A DNA stretch of 64,000 bases from NCBI GenBank assembly GCA_018644665.1, contig JABGQA010000118.1:1-64000 (forward strand), read 5' to 3'. Positions 1 through 8,698 of the stretch are shown here, one piece after another. The notes under the pieces were generated by a model. That model saw only the letters and a program-made list of their open reading frames with translations, had not been told where the DNA came from and did no database searches. This stretch comes from Candidatus Poribacteria bacterium (lineage in GTDB: Bacteria; Poribacteria; WGA-4E; GCA-2687025). How positions within the stretch are numbered: position 1 is the first letter of the stretch; every line of letters starts with the position of its first letter. Both the position numbers and the translations under genes were made by a program.

Positions 1-3000
1 ACCCAGACCCTCTACGTGGACATTCTCGACGACAGCGTCAACGAGGCCGACGAAGCCTTCACACTGCAGCTCACGGACGCCGTGGGCGACGGTGTCACGG
101 TCGCGGTAGACGCCGCCATCGTGACCATTGGGGACGACGACGACGTAGTCATCGACCTTGCCGACGTCTCCGTCAATGAGACGGATGACGGTGACACGCA
201 GGTGGTCTCAGTGCCGTTGACGCTCAGCGGCGAGTCGGATCAGACGATCGCTGTCGACGTCGAGGTGTACGGCGTCACCGCCACGGACGGAACGGACTTC
301 GACGCCATCGCCGGCACGTACACGCTGTTCCCGGACGGTACGATGAGTTTCGAGTCCGCGACGGCCGGGACAGGGTCGGTTGGAACGGCAGCCACGTCGT
401 TCACTGCGGACGTCTCCGTGTTCGGCGACGCGCTCAACGAGGCCGACGAGACGATCAGCGTTGTCGCGTTCACGCCCGTTGGACGGGGTGTGACGGTCGG
501 CGTCGACGTCGCCACCGTCACGATCCTCGACAACGACGACGTCACCCTATCGATCGACGATGTATCGATCGCCGAGGATGACGCGACTGGCGTAGCGACG
601 TTCACTCTGACGCTGTCCGGGCCGAGCGAGCAGGAGATCACAGTCGACGTTGGTGTGCAGGGCTCCGGCGACGTCCCGGCGACGCTCGATGCGGACTTCG
701 CCGTGCAGACGCCGCAGGCGCTCGTGTTGGCCGCGGCGACTACGACGCAGACGCTCGACGTGACGATCATCGACGACGCAGTGCACGAGGGGGACGAGAC
801 GTTCGAGGTCACGCTGACAGCGCCCAACGCGCGGGGCGTGACACTGCTCGACGAGGCCGGGCTCGGGACGATCTTGGACGGCGAGTCGGTGACGGCCGCG
901 ATCTCGGATGCGGCAGGCGTCGAGGGCGACGACGCCGGCGTCACAATGGCGTTCGACGTGACGCTTACGGGTCCAAGCGAGCAGGCGATCTCCTTGGACT
1001 TCGCCGTTGCGGGCTCGGCCACCGGTGGCGCGACAACGGGGGTGGACTTCACGGCGCCAGCCGCGACCACGGTCACGTTTGCGGCCGGCGAGACCGTTGC
1101 CACGATCGACGTGTCCATCTTGGGCGACACGCTCAACGAGGCGGACGAGTCGCTGACGGTCACGGTCTCCAATCCCAGCGACGCCTCGGTGGGGATCACG
1201 GATGATGTCGGCGAAGGCGTCATACACGACAACGACGACGTGACGCTCTCGATCTCCTCCGCACAGGCGGACGAGGGCGACGCGGACACGTCCACCGTTG
1301 GGCTCGAGGTGACGCTGTCCGGCGAGAGCGAGCAGAGCATCAGCGTCGGCTACGCTGTCGCGGACGGCACGGCGACGGCGGGAGTCGACTATGCCTCCGA
1401 AGCTGACGCGACGCTTACGCTAGCCCCAGGTGAGACGACCGCCTCCATCACGCTGACCGTCAACGGCGACACCGCGCACGAGGCAGACGAGACGGTGAGC
1501 GTGACCCTCACCGACGCTGTGGGGCGCGGCGTGACGGTCGCGAGCGCGTCCACAACGGCGACAGCCACGATCCTCAACGACGACCCGCTACCCGCGCTCA
1601 CGATCAGCGACGTTACCGTGACCGAAGGCTCCGACGCGGAGGCGAGTCTGACGGTGACTCTGACGGGCGAGACCGAGCAAGCTGTCACCGTGAACTACGC
1701 CACGGCAGATGCAACGGCGAACGCCGGCAGTGACTACATCGCAACATCCGGCGCGCTCACGCTAGAGCCTGGCACAGCGACCGCGACGGTCGTCGTGACG
1801 CTCGTTGACGATGTCTTGGCGGAGTTGTCGGAGTCGTTCCTCGTGAACTTGAGCGGCGTCGCCAACGCAACGGTGGGTGACGGTCAGGCCTTCGTGGCGA
1901 TCGAGAACGACGACGCGGCCGCCTCGCTGACGATTCTCTCGCCGGTAGAGGGTCAGGAGTTCGTCGCGGGGGTCAATTCCGTCGATGTCGTCGTCTCCAT
2001 TGCCAATCATGTTGGTGGGTGGCGGTGGAAGATGGGGTCCGAGTTCCTTGCGGCCGACGCTGCGGACGGCGAGCTGGCCGAGGGCGACACCGTTATACTC
2101 ACCGGCCTCGCGGACGGCGAAGCGTACAAGCTCTACGTCACGCTCGTCGGCGAGGACGGGCTGCGCGCCGACGACGCTGTCCCGGCTACGGTCGTATTCG
2201 CGGTGGATCGCGACATCCAGTCGGACGCCAGGGAGTTCGTCTACGACCTCCCGGCCGGCCTGAGCATGATCGGGCTCACCCTTGACCCGCTGTTCCTGCA
2301 CGGTGCCGTCGAGAGCATCAACGTGTCGGCCTCAGGGATGAAGGCATCGCACCTCGTGCAATTGGGCGCCACGCTCGTCATGAGGCTGACGGACGGCGTG
2401 TACGAGACACTGGTGGGCCGCGACGGCGCCGTCACAATAGGGGCTGATTTCGCGATCGAGCCGGGAAGCGCGTACGTGGTGAACGTGCAAGAGGCGACGT
2501 CATTCACCCTTGAGGGCCTGGCCCTGGGCGCGGCCCTTGCGGATGCGCTACTCACGGCTCCGACAAGCGGGGCCGAGCCATCGGGCGTTTGGGCGTTCGC
2601 AGCGTTCGCGGACATCGGCGACGTGTCCATGCCGCCGGACGCCGTGTTGCTTGTGTCGAACGCGCGGACGGGCGTGATGATGCAGGGACGGCGAGTTGGT
2701 GACGGCCGTTACCTCGCCGCTACGGCCGATCTGAGCCGCGCGCCAGTAGTCGAGGAGGGAGACCTCCTGCGGCTCGAGTGGGTCACGGGCGCCGGCTACC
2801 GGCTTGGCGTAGGGACTGCGCGTTCTGTGACTGGAGCCGACCTCGTCAGCGCGTATGCGTCGATACACGTGGACGCGCGCCCTCGCGTGGCCCGCGCGCT
2901 GCCGAACTACCCGAACCCGTTCAACCCGGAGACGTGGCTGCCGTTCGAGCTGAACGAGGCCTCGGGAGTCTCCGTCGTCATCTATGACATCCGAGGGCGC

Positions 3001-3177
3001 GTGGTACGGTCCTTGGACCTCGGCCGCCGCAGCGCCGGGTATCACGTAAGCCGAGACGCGGCCGCGTATTGGGACGGCCGCAACGAGTTGGGGGAGAGCG
3101 TTGGGAGTGGAGTCTACTTCTACGAACTCCGCGCGGGGAGCGGGCGGTCACTCGGTTCGATGACCATTCTCAAGTAG
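1..3177 (+). CDS. Calx-beta repeat surface protein with C-terminal sorting-like tail (5' truncated)
   Basis: The reading frame is open from the first base of the window (the five codons before the GTG at 16 read on in frame), so the N-terminus lies outside; 1058 residues are visible. At least five Calx-beta repeats run through roughly the first 640 residues. Each has the pattern acidic 'EGD/EDD' start, LTLSGxSEQ core and a 'DD.LNEADE' turn, closing with 'VTI.DND'. Such repeats form calcium-binding beta-sandwiches in extracellular adhesins. A roughly 320-residue region of no recognised family follows. The last 90 residues are a FlgD/Ig-like tail starting at LPNYPNPFNPETWLPF and ending GVYFYEL...TILK. 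The same tail occurs on three other proteins here (ends at 8699, 44168 and 55219). The role is inferred to be a calcium-stabilised surface or matrix protein; the ligand is unknown. Confidence 0.9.
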   Translation, partial: TQTLYVDILDDSVNEADEAFTLQLTDAVGDGVTVAVDAAIVTIGDDDDVVIDLADVSVNETDDGDTQVVSVPLTLSGESDQTIAVDVEVYGVTATDGTDFDAIAGTYTLFPDGTMSFESATAGTGSVGTAATSFTADVSVFGDALNEADETISVVAFTPVGRGVTVGVDVATVTILDNDDVTLSIDDVSIAEDDATGVATFTLTLSGPSEQEITVDVGVQGSGDVPATLDADFAVQTPQALVLAAATTTQTLDVTIIDDAVHEGDETFEVTLTAPNARGVTLLDEAGLGTILDGESVTAAISDAAGVEGDDAGVTMAFDVTLTGPSEQAISLDFAVAGSATGGATTGVDFTAPAATTVTFAAGETVATIDVSILGDTLNEADESLTVTVSNPSDASVGITDDVGEGVIHDNDDVTLSISSAQADEGDADTSTVGLEVTLSGESEQSISVGYAVADGTATAGVDYASEADATLTLAPGETTASITLTVNGDTAHEADETVSVTLTDAVGRGVTVASASTTATATILNDDPLPALTISDVTVTEGSDAEASLTVTLTGETEQAVTVNYATADATANAGSDYIATSGALTLEPGTATATVVVTLVDDVLAELSESFLVNLSGVANATVGDGQAFVAIENDDAAASLTILSPVEGQEFVAGVNSVDVVVSIANHVGGWRWKMGSEFLAADAADGELAEGDTVILTGLADGEAYKLYVTLVGEDGLRADDAVPATVVFAVDRDIQSDAREFVYDLPAGLSMIGLTLDPLFLHGAVESINVSASGMKASHLVQLGATLVMRLTDGVYETLVGRDGAVTIGADFAIEPGSAYVVNVQEATSFTLEGLALGAALADALLTAPTSGAEPSGVWAFAAFADIGDVSMPPDAVLLVSNARTGVMMQGRRVGDGRYLAATADLSRAPVVEEGDLLRLEWVTGAGYRLGVGTARSVTGADLVSAYASIHVDARPRVARALPNYPNPFNPETWLPFELNEASGVSVVIYDIRGRVVRSLDLGRRSAGYHVSRDAAAYWDGRNELGESVGSGVYFYELRAGSGRSLGSMTILK
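2899..2952 (+). repeat. Dispersed 54-bp coding repeat, copy 1 (start of C-terminal tail)
   Basis: These 18 codons encode LPNYPNPFNPETWLPFEL. Nearly the same DNA recurs at 8924-8977, 44393-44446 and 55444-55497 on the other strand. Conservation extends to codon choice over most positions, more than the surrounding tail shows. Confidence 0.85.
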
Positions 3178-3208
3178 ATGCGTAACCCGGCCGGCCCTTC
3201 CGGTCGTC

Positions 3209-3238
3209 TTGACCGGTGGAGTTGGCCGCGCCTAGAAT
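3209..3238 (+). promoter_or_regulatory. Sigma-70-like promoter for the 3273 gene
   Basis: TTGACC (3209-3214) and TAGAAT (3233-3238) are separated by 18 bases and lie 35 bases upstream of the start at 3273. A small 6-bp hairpin (3200-3205 with 3211-3216) overlaps the -35 and could serve the end of the preceding gene. Confidence 0.6.
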
Positions 3239-3272
3239 CGCGTTCTAGCGTCTACACCGCGTTGCGGGGAGA

Positions 3273-6200
3273 ATGGTGCGACGTCTTGCCTGGTCGCTGC
3301 TGCACGTCGCGTTGGCGCTCCTTACCGTGCGTGTCGGCGCCGCGCCTCCGCAGTGGCTGCCCGCCCGCGACATATCCCTCGGCTCCCGCGCTGGCCGCGT
3401 GTCGGATATGGATCTCTGCGCGCGCGGGTCGGAAGTGGTTGTCGTGTGGAGCGACGCGCGCCTAGGGGATCGCCGCCTGTTCTGGCGCCGCAGCCCCGAT
3501 TTCGGCGCGACGTGGGAGCCGGAGGCGCTTGTCACGTCCGCGGCCCCGATGTCCACACAGCCCACGATCACGTGCGACGAGGACCACCTATACCTCGCGT
3601 GGATTCGCGGCGACGGCGCTGCCGCCGAACTGAGGTTCTCGCGTTTCGACGGCGTTGGGTGGACGACCGCTGTCTCCGTGGCGTCCGATGTGCCCGCCGC
3701 CTCGCCCGACATCGCGGTCACACACGCGTTCCCTCGCGCGGTCGGCATCGCCTACGAGCGAACTGGGACCACGACGCAGGCCGTACTCGCCTTCAGCGCT
3801 GATGACGGCGACACGTGGACCAATCCTGAGCCTGTCGCGCGAGCCGCCGGCGTCGCGGACGCATCCGCGCGCCCTGCGATCACCGGGGCCGGCGAACTGT
3901 TCTACCTCGCGTGGCAGGATTTCCGCGAAGCGACGCCTCATATCTACTTCACGACGCGTGGCCCCGCATTGGTCGGCTCGGAGCGGCGCCTGTCGCAGGT
4001 CGGGGGGTCGGGGGCGCCATCCCTTTCTGCTAGGGGCCGTCGCGTCATCGCGGCATGGGAAAGCAAGCCTGGGCTCGACGGCCCGGACATCTACGCAAGT
4101 GTCAGTGAGAACGAGGGATTCGGTTGGGAGGTCCCCACCGCTCTGACGAGTTCGGCTCCCCAATCCGCGCAACCCACAACGCTCATTTTGGACGACGCCG
4201 CGTACGTGGCTTGGCAGGATGGCTCGCATGGCGCGTTCGAGGCCTTTCTCGCCCGACGGGACGCCCGCGTAGGCTGGGGTGTCCCCACGCGATTCACCGA
4301 GTCGCCCTTGGCGTCGATACGTGCTCGCCTCGCGGTGAACTTCCCGGACGCCGGGGCCGCCCGCGACGCGGCGGCCCAGGTACAACTCGCGTGGCTGGAG
4401 CGGGATGGCGATGGTAGCGCGGCGGTCGCCCACTCCGCGCGGGACACGCTGCCCCCCAAGACCCCCGTTGCGCCGTATCACGTGGACATCTCCGCGCAGA
4501 CCGGATGGGACGACGACGCCCAGACCCTCTTCCGGTGGGAAGAGGACCCCATGGCCGCTGTCTACCGAGTGTTCCTCGCCCGCGATGGCGGCCCCGCTGA
4601 GGAGATCCTCGTGACGGACGTCGCCGAGGCGCGCATCGACGGCGTGACAGATACGGTCAGCGTGTCGGTGGTAGCCGAGGACGCCGTGGGAAACCGCAGC
4701 GGTGTGTCGGGGCCGTCGGAGGCGATTCGCATCGACGCGGGTCCCCCGGTGGTCGCCGTTGAGGACCCCCGGGACGGCGCAGTCATCTTCGCCACATCAC
4801 CGGTGCGCGTCTCGTGCCGTGATGACAACCTGGCCTCGTGTATCGTCGAGTTCGGGCCGTCCCCGGAGCCGTCCGTGTGGACCCCATTAACCGAGGTATT
4901 CACCGAGTCATTCGAGCTATCGCAGGTAGCGTCGATCCCAGCAGCGTCCCTCGATGGCATCTACACCCTCCGCGTTCGCGCCGAGGACCACGCGGGCTCC
5001 CGCACGACGGCAGTCGTCAGATTCGTCGTGGATGCTGCCGCGCCTCTGATCGTCGGGGCGGGGCTCGGATCGCCACTGCTGCCATCGAACGACCTCGCCA
5101 CCGGGCGTCGCGATGCGGCGTGGTCACCCGTCGACGATACTATCGCGTTCGTGTCGGACGAGGGTGGCGCGCAGGATGTGTGGATCGCTCGCAGCGATGG
5201 CTCCGACGCCAGGGCCATCACGCGTGATGCGTTCGTCGACGCCACCCCTACATGGTCGCCCGACGGCTCCGCGCTCGCTTTTGCGAGTCACCGCAACGGC
5301 GCCTGGGATATCTACGTGACGACTCTGGCGGGTGAGATCACCCCGCTGCGGCTTTCAGACGCGGGAAATGCCCTCGACCCTGCGTGGGCGCCAGACGGCT
5401 TGGACCTCGCCTTCGCGAGCGACCGCGACGGCGACTTCGAACTCTATGTCCTCGGGAACCTCTCCGGCGTCCTGGGCGGTGAGCCGCCGGTCATCGCGCA
5501 GGTCACTCGGAACGGTGTTGATGACCGAGGGCCGTCCTGGGGCCCCGGTGGCGCCGGGATCGCCTACCAGTCGGCCCGCGGCGCTACCTGGGACGTGCGA
5601 CACGTGCAACTGACGACAGGCGACGACCGCCAGTTGACAGCGTCCTTCGACACTGACATTGCCGCCGACTACCACTCGGACGGCAAGCGCATCCTCTTCA
5701 CACGGATTCGGTCGGATGGGTCGGCGGGCCTCCACGCGTACGATCTTGTAAGAGCATCCACCCACCCATTGTCGGCCCCCGGAGGGGACGCTCGGTTTGG
5801 CGTGTGGTCGCGGTCGGGTCGGTCCGTCCTGTTCGAGCGGGAGCGCGACCTCGTCCTGGCGCCCCTGACCTTCCCAGAACTGCGCTTGGAGGCGCACATC
5901 ACGGAGCCCCCGAACGGAGCCTTCCTTGCAGCGACGACAGATGTCGCCGGCGTGGCCCGGGGTTCCGACATGGCGCACTACCGGCTGGAGTTCGCCGAAG
6001 CCAACGACGGTGACGCGTGGGCCCCGATCACCGGCGACGTGACAGCGCCAGTGCCGGACACGGGTTTCCTGGGCCGCTGGGACACGCGCGGTCTGCAGGG
6101 CGAATACAGGCTCCGCCTGACGGTGAGTGACGCCGCCGGAGGCGCCGATGTCTCCGAGACGCGTGTGCGCGTGCGCGACGTCGGACCGCAACTGCAGGTG

Positions 6201-8351
6201 CGCGCGCCCGGGAACGGCGACGAGACGGTGTCCTCCGAGATCACGGTCGCAGGCACGGCGACCGCTGGCGCGGACCTCACCCTCAACGGAGAGCGCTTGC
6301 CAACCGATTCCGGTGGTCGCTTCGACTTCCGGCACGCCATCTCCCCGGGGGTCAACGACCTGCAGTTCCGCGTCTCCGACCTGTCGGGCGAGGAAGTCAC
6401 CGTGACACGCCGCGTCACGCGCGTTACGGAGCCGTTCGCGATCGACATCGCGAGTCCCACGCCCTTCGAAGCCCTAACGGCTCCGTATGTCGAGGTAAGC
6501 GGGGTCGCGTCCGGCGCGGTCTGGGTACAAGTCGAGGGCGGGGAGGTGCCCGTTGACGCGGACGGACGGTTCTCACGCGCGTTGGCCGTCGGCGAGGAAA
6601 GACGCGTGATACGCGTCGTCGCGCGGGATCGGCTCGGCCGCGAGGCGTTGGCCGAGCGACTGGCGCTGTATGCGCCGGGACAGGCGGCGGGACGGGCCGA
6701 CACGAGCCCGCCCGCGCTCGTCGAGCCCGACCCTCCCGTCGGCGCTGTGCTGGCGACCGGCCGGTTCTCCTTCCGGGCGCGGATAGTAGACGACAGGGGG
6801 TTCGACCCCGACACGCTCGTACTGAGTTTCGGCGACGACGAAGGGCAGCAACGCGAGTTGCCGGAAGAGGACTGGCAGTTCGACGAGGCGACCGGCGAAC
6901 TGACGTACGACCCAAACCTGCAGCTCGCCGATGGCGAGCACTTCCTGACGGTGACCGGCGCGGATCTCGTCGGTAACCCGCTCATCTTCGGCGCGCTTAG
7001 CGTGACGGTCGACACCCGCCCGAGCGTCCTTGCTCTGTCGGCGACGCTTGGCGATCCTGAGGGCTCGGATCTGCGCGTCGTCCTGACCTCGAACCGCCCG
7101 CTCGCTTCAGTACTGAGCGCGCAGGCGCGGGCGCCGAACCAACTTGTGGGGTTCCCACTCGCCTTGGAGCTGGCGTCAGGCGAAGACAACACAGATTCGG
7201 AATCTGGGGGCGACGGAAGCGGTCTCTTCACCTACGCGACTCCGTTGCTCCTGGGGCCGGCGGGCCAAGTCGCGCTAGCGGCAAGCGTGCGCGGCATGGA
7301 TAGAGGCGTGCGCACGGTGCTCGGCGGCTTCGCGGTAGCTGCGCTCTCGGCCCGCTCCACGATCACCTTGACGCTCTCGGACGGCGTGGCGGCGGCATTT
7401 GCCCCGACCGAGACGGCTTCAGCGCAGCGTATCGTGTTCCGCACACAGGACGGCTTGGACGTCCTTCGCACAGTGGCGCAACGGCGGGACATCTCGGAGC
7501 GCGAGCTCGCGCTGGACGACGCCGGGGCCGCGATTTATGTAGTCGAGCCCGCAGATCCTGATGTGACGGCCCCGGCCCTCCGGTTGACCGCCCCGCTGAC
7601 GTCGCCAGATCACCGTGCGTGGTTCCTTTGGGATGAGGCGCGCCGTCGATGGGCTGCAATCCCGGGCCAGTTCGTGGACCTGGGTGTGCTGACGGCCGAC
7701 GTGGCCGGCGGCGGCGCGTTCGCGCTCATCGCCGATCGGGCGGCGCCGATACTCGTCAGTGTGGACCCACCATCTCGCGGCGAGCTACGCCCGGATCGCT
7801 ACCTCGTTGAGGCCCACTTCCTAGACGTGGGATCCGGCGTCTCCCAGGCGGATGTGACAGCCACCCTTGACGGCATGCCTGTTCCGGTGGAGGTCGCCGC
7901 GGATGAGAATCGTGCCTCCGTCCGGTATGTTCCAACCGATCTCCCCGCGGGGCTACACACGTTGCGACTATCGGTCGCGGATCGCGCGGGGAACGTGGCC
8001 GTCGAGAGCTTCGACTACCTGACCTCGGAAGTCTTCCGGTACACGTCATTCCGACTGGCTCCAAACCCCGCGCGCAAGGACAGCGCGCGGGCGGTCTTCC
8101 GCCTCACACAGACAGCGGACGTGCGCATGGACATCTACACGGCCGATGGACGGCTTGTGCGCTCAGAGGAGCTGCGAGATGTGGTCGGCGACGGGTTCGA
8201 CGCCTCGCAGACGCGCGAGAGCTTCACTTGGGACCTGACGAACTCGGCGGGGCGCCCCGTCGCAAGCGGGGTGTACATCGTCCAGCTGACGGCGACGAAC
8301 GTAACCGGCGAGGCGATTCGCGTCACCGACAAATGGGCGGTGATCCGGTGA
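3273..8351 (+). CDS. Large secreted protein with sialidase-like and TolB-like propellers and FlgD-like tail
   Basis: 1692 residues with an N-terminal signal peptide (RR, then LAWSLLHVALALLTV, cut near VGAA). Residues about 25-385 look like a sialidase-type propeller with Asp-box motifs (SPDFGATW, SADDGDTW) and repeated 'YLAWxD' strands. Residues about 395-490 resemble FnIII and about 490-590 an Ig-like domain. Residues about 610-870 carry PD40/TolB repeats (WSPDGSALAFAS, WAPDGLDLAFAS). Several Ig-like segments follow. The C-terminus (about 1586-1692) is FlgD-like, with LAPNPARKDSARAVFRL replacing the NYPNPFNP version, and ends GVYIVQLTA...WAVIR. A GGGGAG sits only one base before the ATG, so the GTG one codon later may be the true start. 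No glycosidase activity can be claimed, because sialidase catalytic residues were not identified. A promoter lies at 3209-3238. Confidence 0.9.
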   Translation: MVRRLAWSLLHVALALLTVRVGAAPPQWLPARDISLGSRAGRVSDMDLCARGSEVVVVWSDARLGDRRLFWRRSPDFGATWEPEALVTSAAPMSTQPTITCDEDHLYLAWIRGDGAAAELRFSRFDGVGWTTAVSVASDVPAASPDIAVTHAFPRAVGIAYERTGTTTQAVLAFSADDGDTWTNPEPVARAAGVADASARPAITGAGELFYLAWQDFREATPHIYFTTRGPALVGSERRLSQVGGSGAPSLSARGRRVIAAWESKPGLDGPDIYASVSENEGFGWEVPTALTSSAPQSAQPTTLILDDAAYVAWQDGSHGAFEAFLARRDARVGWGVPTRFTESPLASIRARLAVNFPDAGAARDAAAQVQLAWLERDGDGSAAVAHSARDTLPPKTPVAPYHVDISAQTGWDDDAQTLFRWEEDPMAAVYRVFLARDGGPAEEILVTDVAEARIDGVTDTVSVSVVAEDAVGNRSGVSGPSEAIRIDAGPPVVAVEDPRDGAVIFATSPVRVSCRDDNLASCIVEFGPSPEPSVWTPLTEVFTESFELSQVASIPAASLDGIYTLRVRAEDHAGSRTTAVVRFVVDAAAPLIVGAGLGSPLLPSNDLATGRRDAAWSPVDDTIAFVSDEGGAQDVWIARSDGSDARAITRDAFVDATPTWSPDGSALAFASHRNGAWDIYVTTLAGEITPLRLSDAGNALDPAWAPDGLDLAFASDRDGDFELYVLGNLSGVLGGEPPVIAQVTRNGVDDRGPSWGPGGAGIAYQSARGATWDVRHVQLTTGDDRQLTASFDTDIAADYHSDGKRILFTRIRSDGSAGLHAYDLVRASTHPLSAPGGDARFGVWSRSGRSVLFERERDLVLAPLTFPELRLEAHITEPPNGAFLAATTDVAGVARGSDMAHYRLEFAEANDGDAWAPITGDVTAPVPDTGFLGRWDTRGLQGEYRLRLTVSDAAGGADVSETRVRVRDVGPQLQVRAPGNGDETVSSEITVAGTATAGADLTLNGERLPTDSGGRFDFRHAISPGVNDLQFRVSDLSGEEVTVTRRVTRVTEPFAIDIASPTPFEALTAPYVEVSGVASGAVWVQVEGGEVPVDADGRFSRALAVGEERRVIRVVARDRLGREALAERLALYAPGQAAGRADTSPPALVEPDPPVGAVLATGRFSFRARIVDDRGFDPDTLVLSFGDDEGQQRELPEEDWQFDEATGELTYDPNLQLADGEHFLTVTGADLVGNPLIFGALSVTVDTRPSVLALSATLGDPEGSDLRVVLTSNRPLASVLSAQARAPNQLVGFPLALELASGEDNTDSESGGDGSGLFTYATPLLLGPAGQVALAASVRGMDRGVRTVLGGFAVAALSARSTITLTLSDGVAAAFAPTETASAQRIVFRTQDGLDVLRTVAQRRDISERELALDDAGAAIYVVEPADPDVTAPALRLTAPLTSPDHRAWFLWDEARRRWAAIPGQFVDLGVLTADVAGGGAFALIADRAAPILVSVDPPSRGELRPDRYLVEAHFLDVGSGVSQADVTATLDGMPVPVEVAADENRASVRYVPTDLPAGLHTLRLSVADRAGNVAVESFDYLTSEVFRYTSFRLAPNPARKDSARAVFRLTQTADVRMDIYTADGRLVRSEELRDVVGDGFDASQTRESFTWDLTNSAGRPVASGVYIVQLTATNVTGEAIRVTDKWAVIR

Positions 8352-8639
8352 CGGGAACCCAACCGATCGACCGCACGCCATGCACGGTTGGCCTGTCGAT
8401 GTCCGCACGTCAGCGTGGCAGACGCGTCCAGCTCCCGGTAGGGCCCGCGGCGACGCCCTGATGTCCGGCCAGCAGAGCGCATCGGCGGGCGGTGGGCGCC
8501 CGGCAACGTCTTGGCTCCCCGCTGCGTAGCGGTGTGCCGTATGTCTGGGATAGCGTCCGTCGCGTATGGCAGGAGGGCCGAACCGCCATCCGCCGAGCCC
8601 GCCGCGAGACGACAAGCGACACGCCGACCGCAGAAAGCA
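8352..8639. other. Convergent intergenic region
   Basis: This lies between two convergent genes. I see no credible coding potential, RNA gene or promoter. Only the hairpin at its right edge (8640-8669) is recognisable. Confidence 0.5.
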
Positions 8640-8669
8640 GAACGACCGGCTGTGGTGGGCCGGTCGTTC
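8640..8669. terminator. Hairpin between convergent genes, likely bidirectional terminator
   Basis: A perfect 11-bp stem (GAACGACCGGC / GCCGGTCGTTC) encloses an 8-base loop and lies 29 bases beyond the stop of the giant at 8699. There is no long T-run on the plus side. On the minus side a short T-rich stretch (TGCTTTCTG) follows. Confidence 0.6.
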
Positions 8670-8698
8670 CAGATGTGCGGATAGTGTGACGCCGCAGA

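Noticed and set aside
3273..4430. True sialidase
   Set aside because: Only Asp-boxes and the propeller pattern are visible. The arginine triad and catalytic Tyr/Glu could not be placed.
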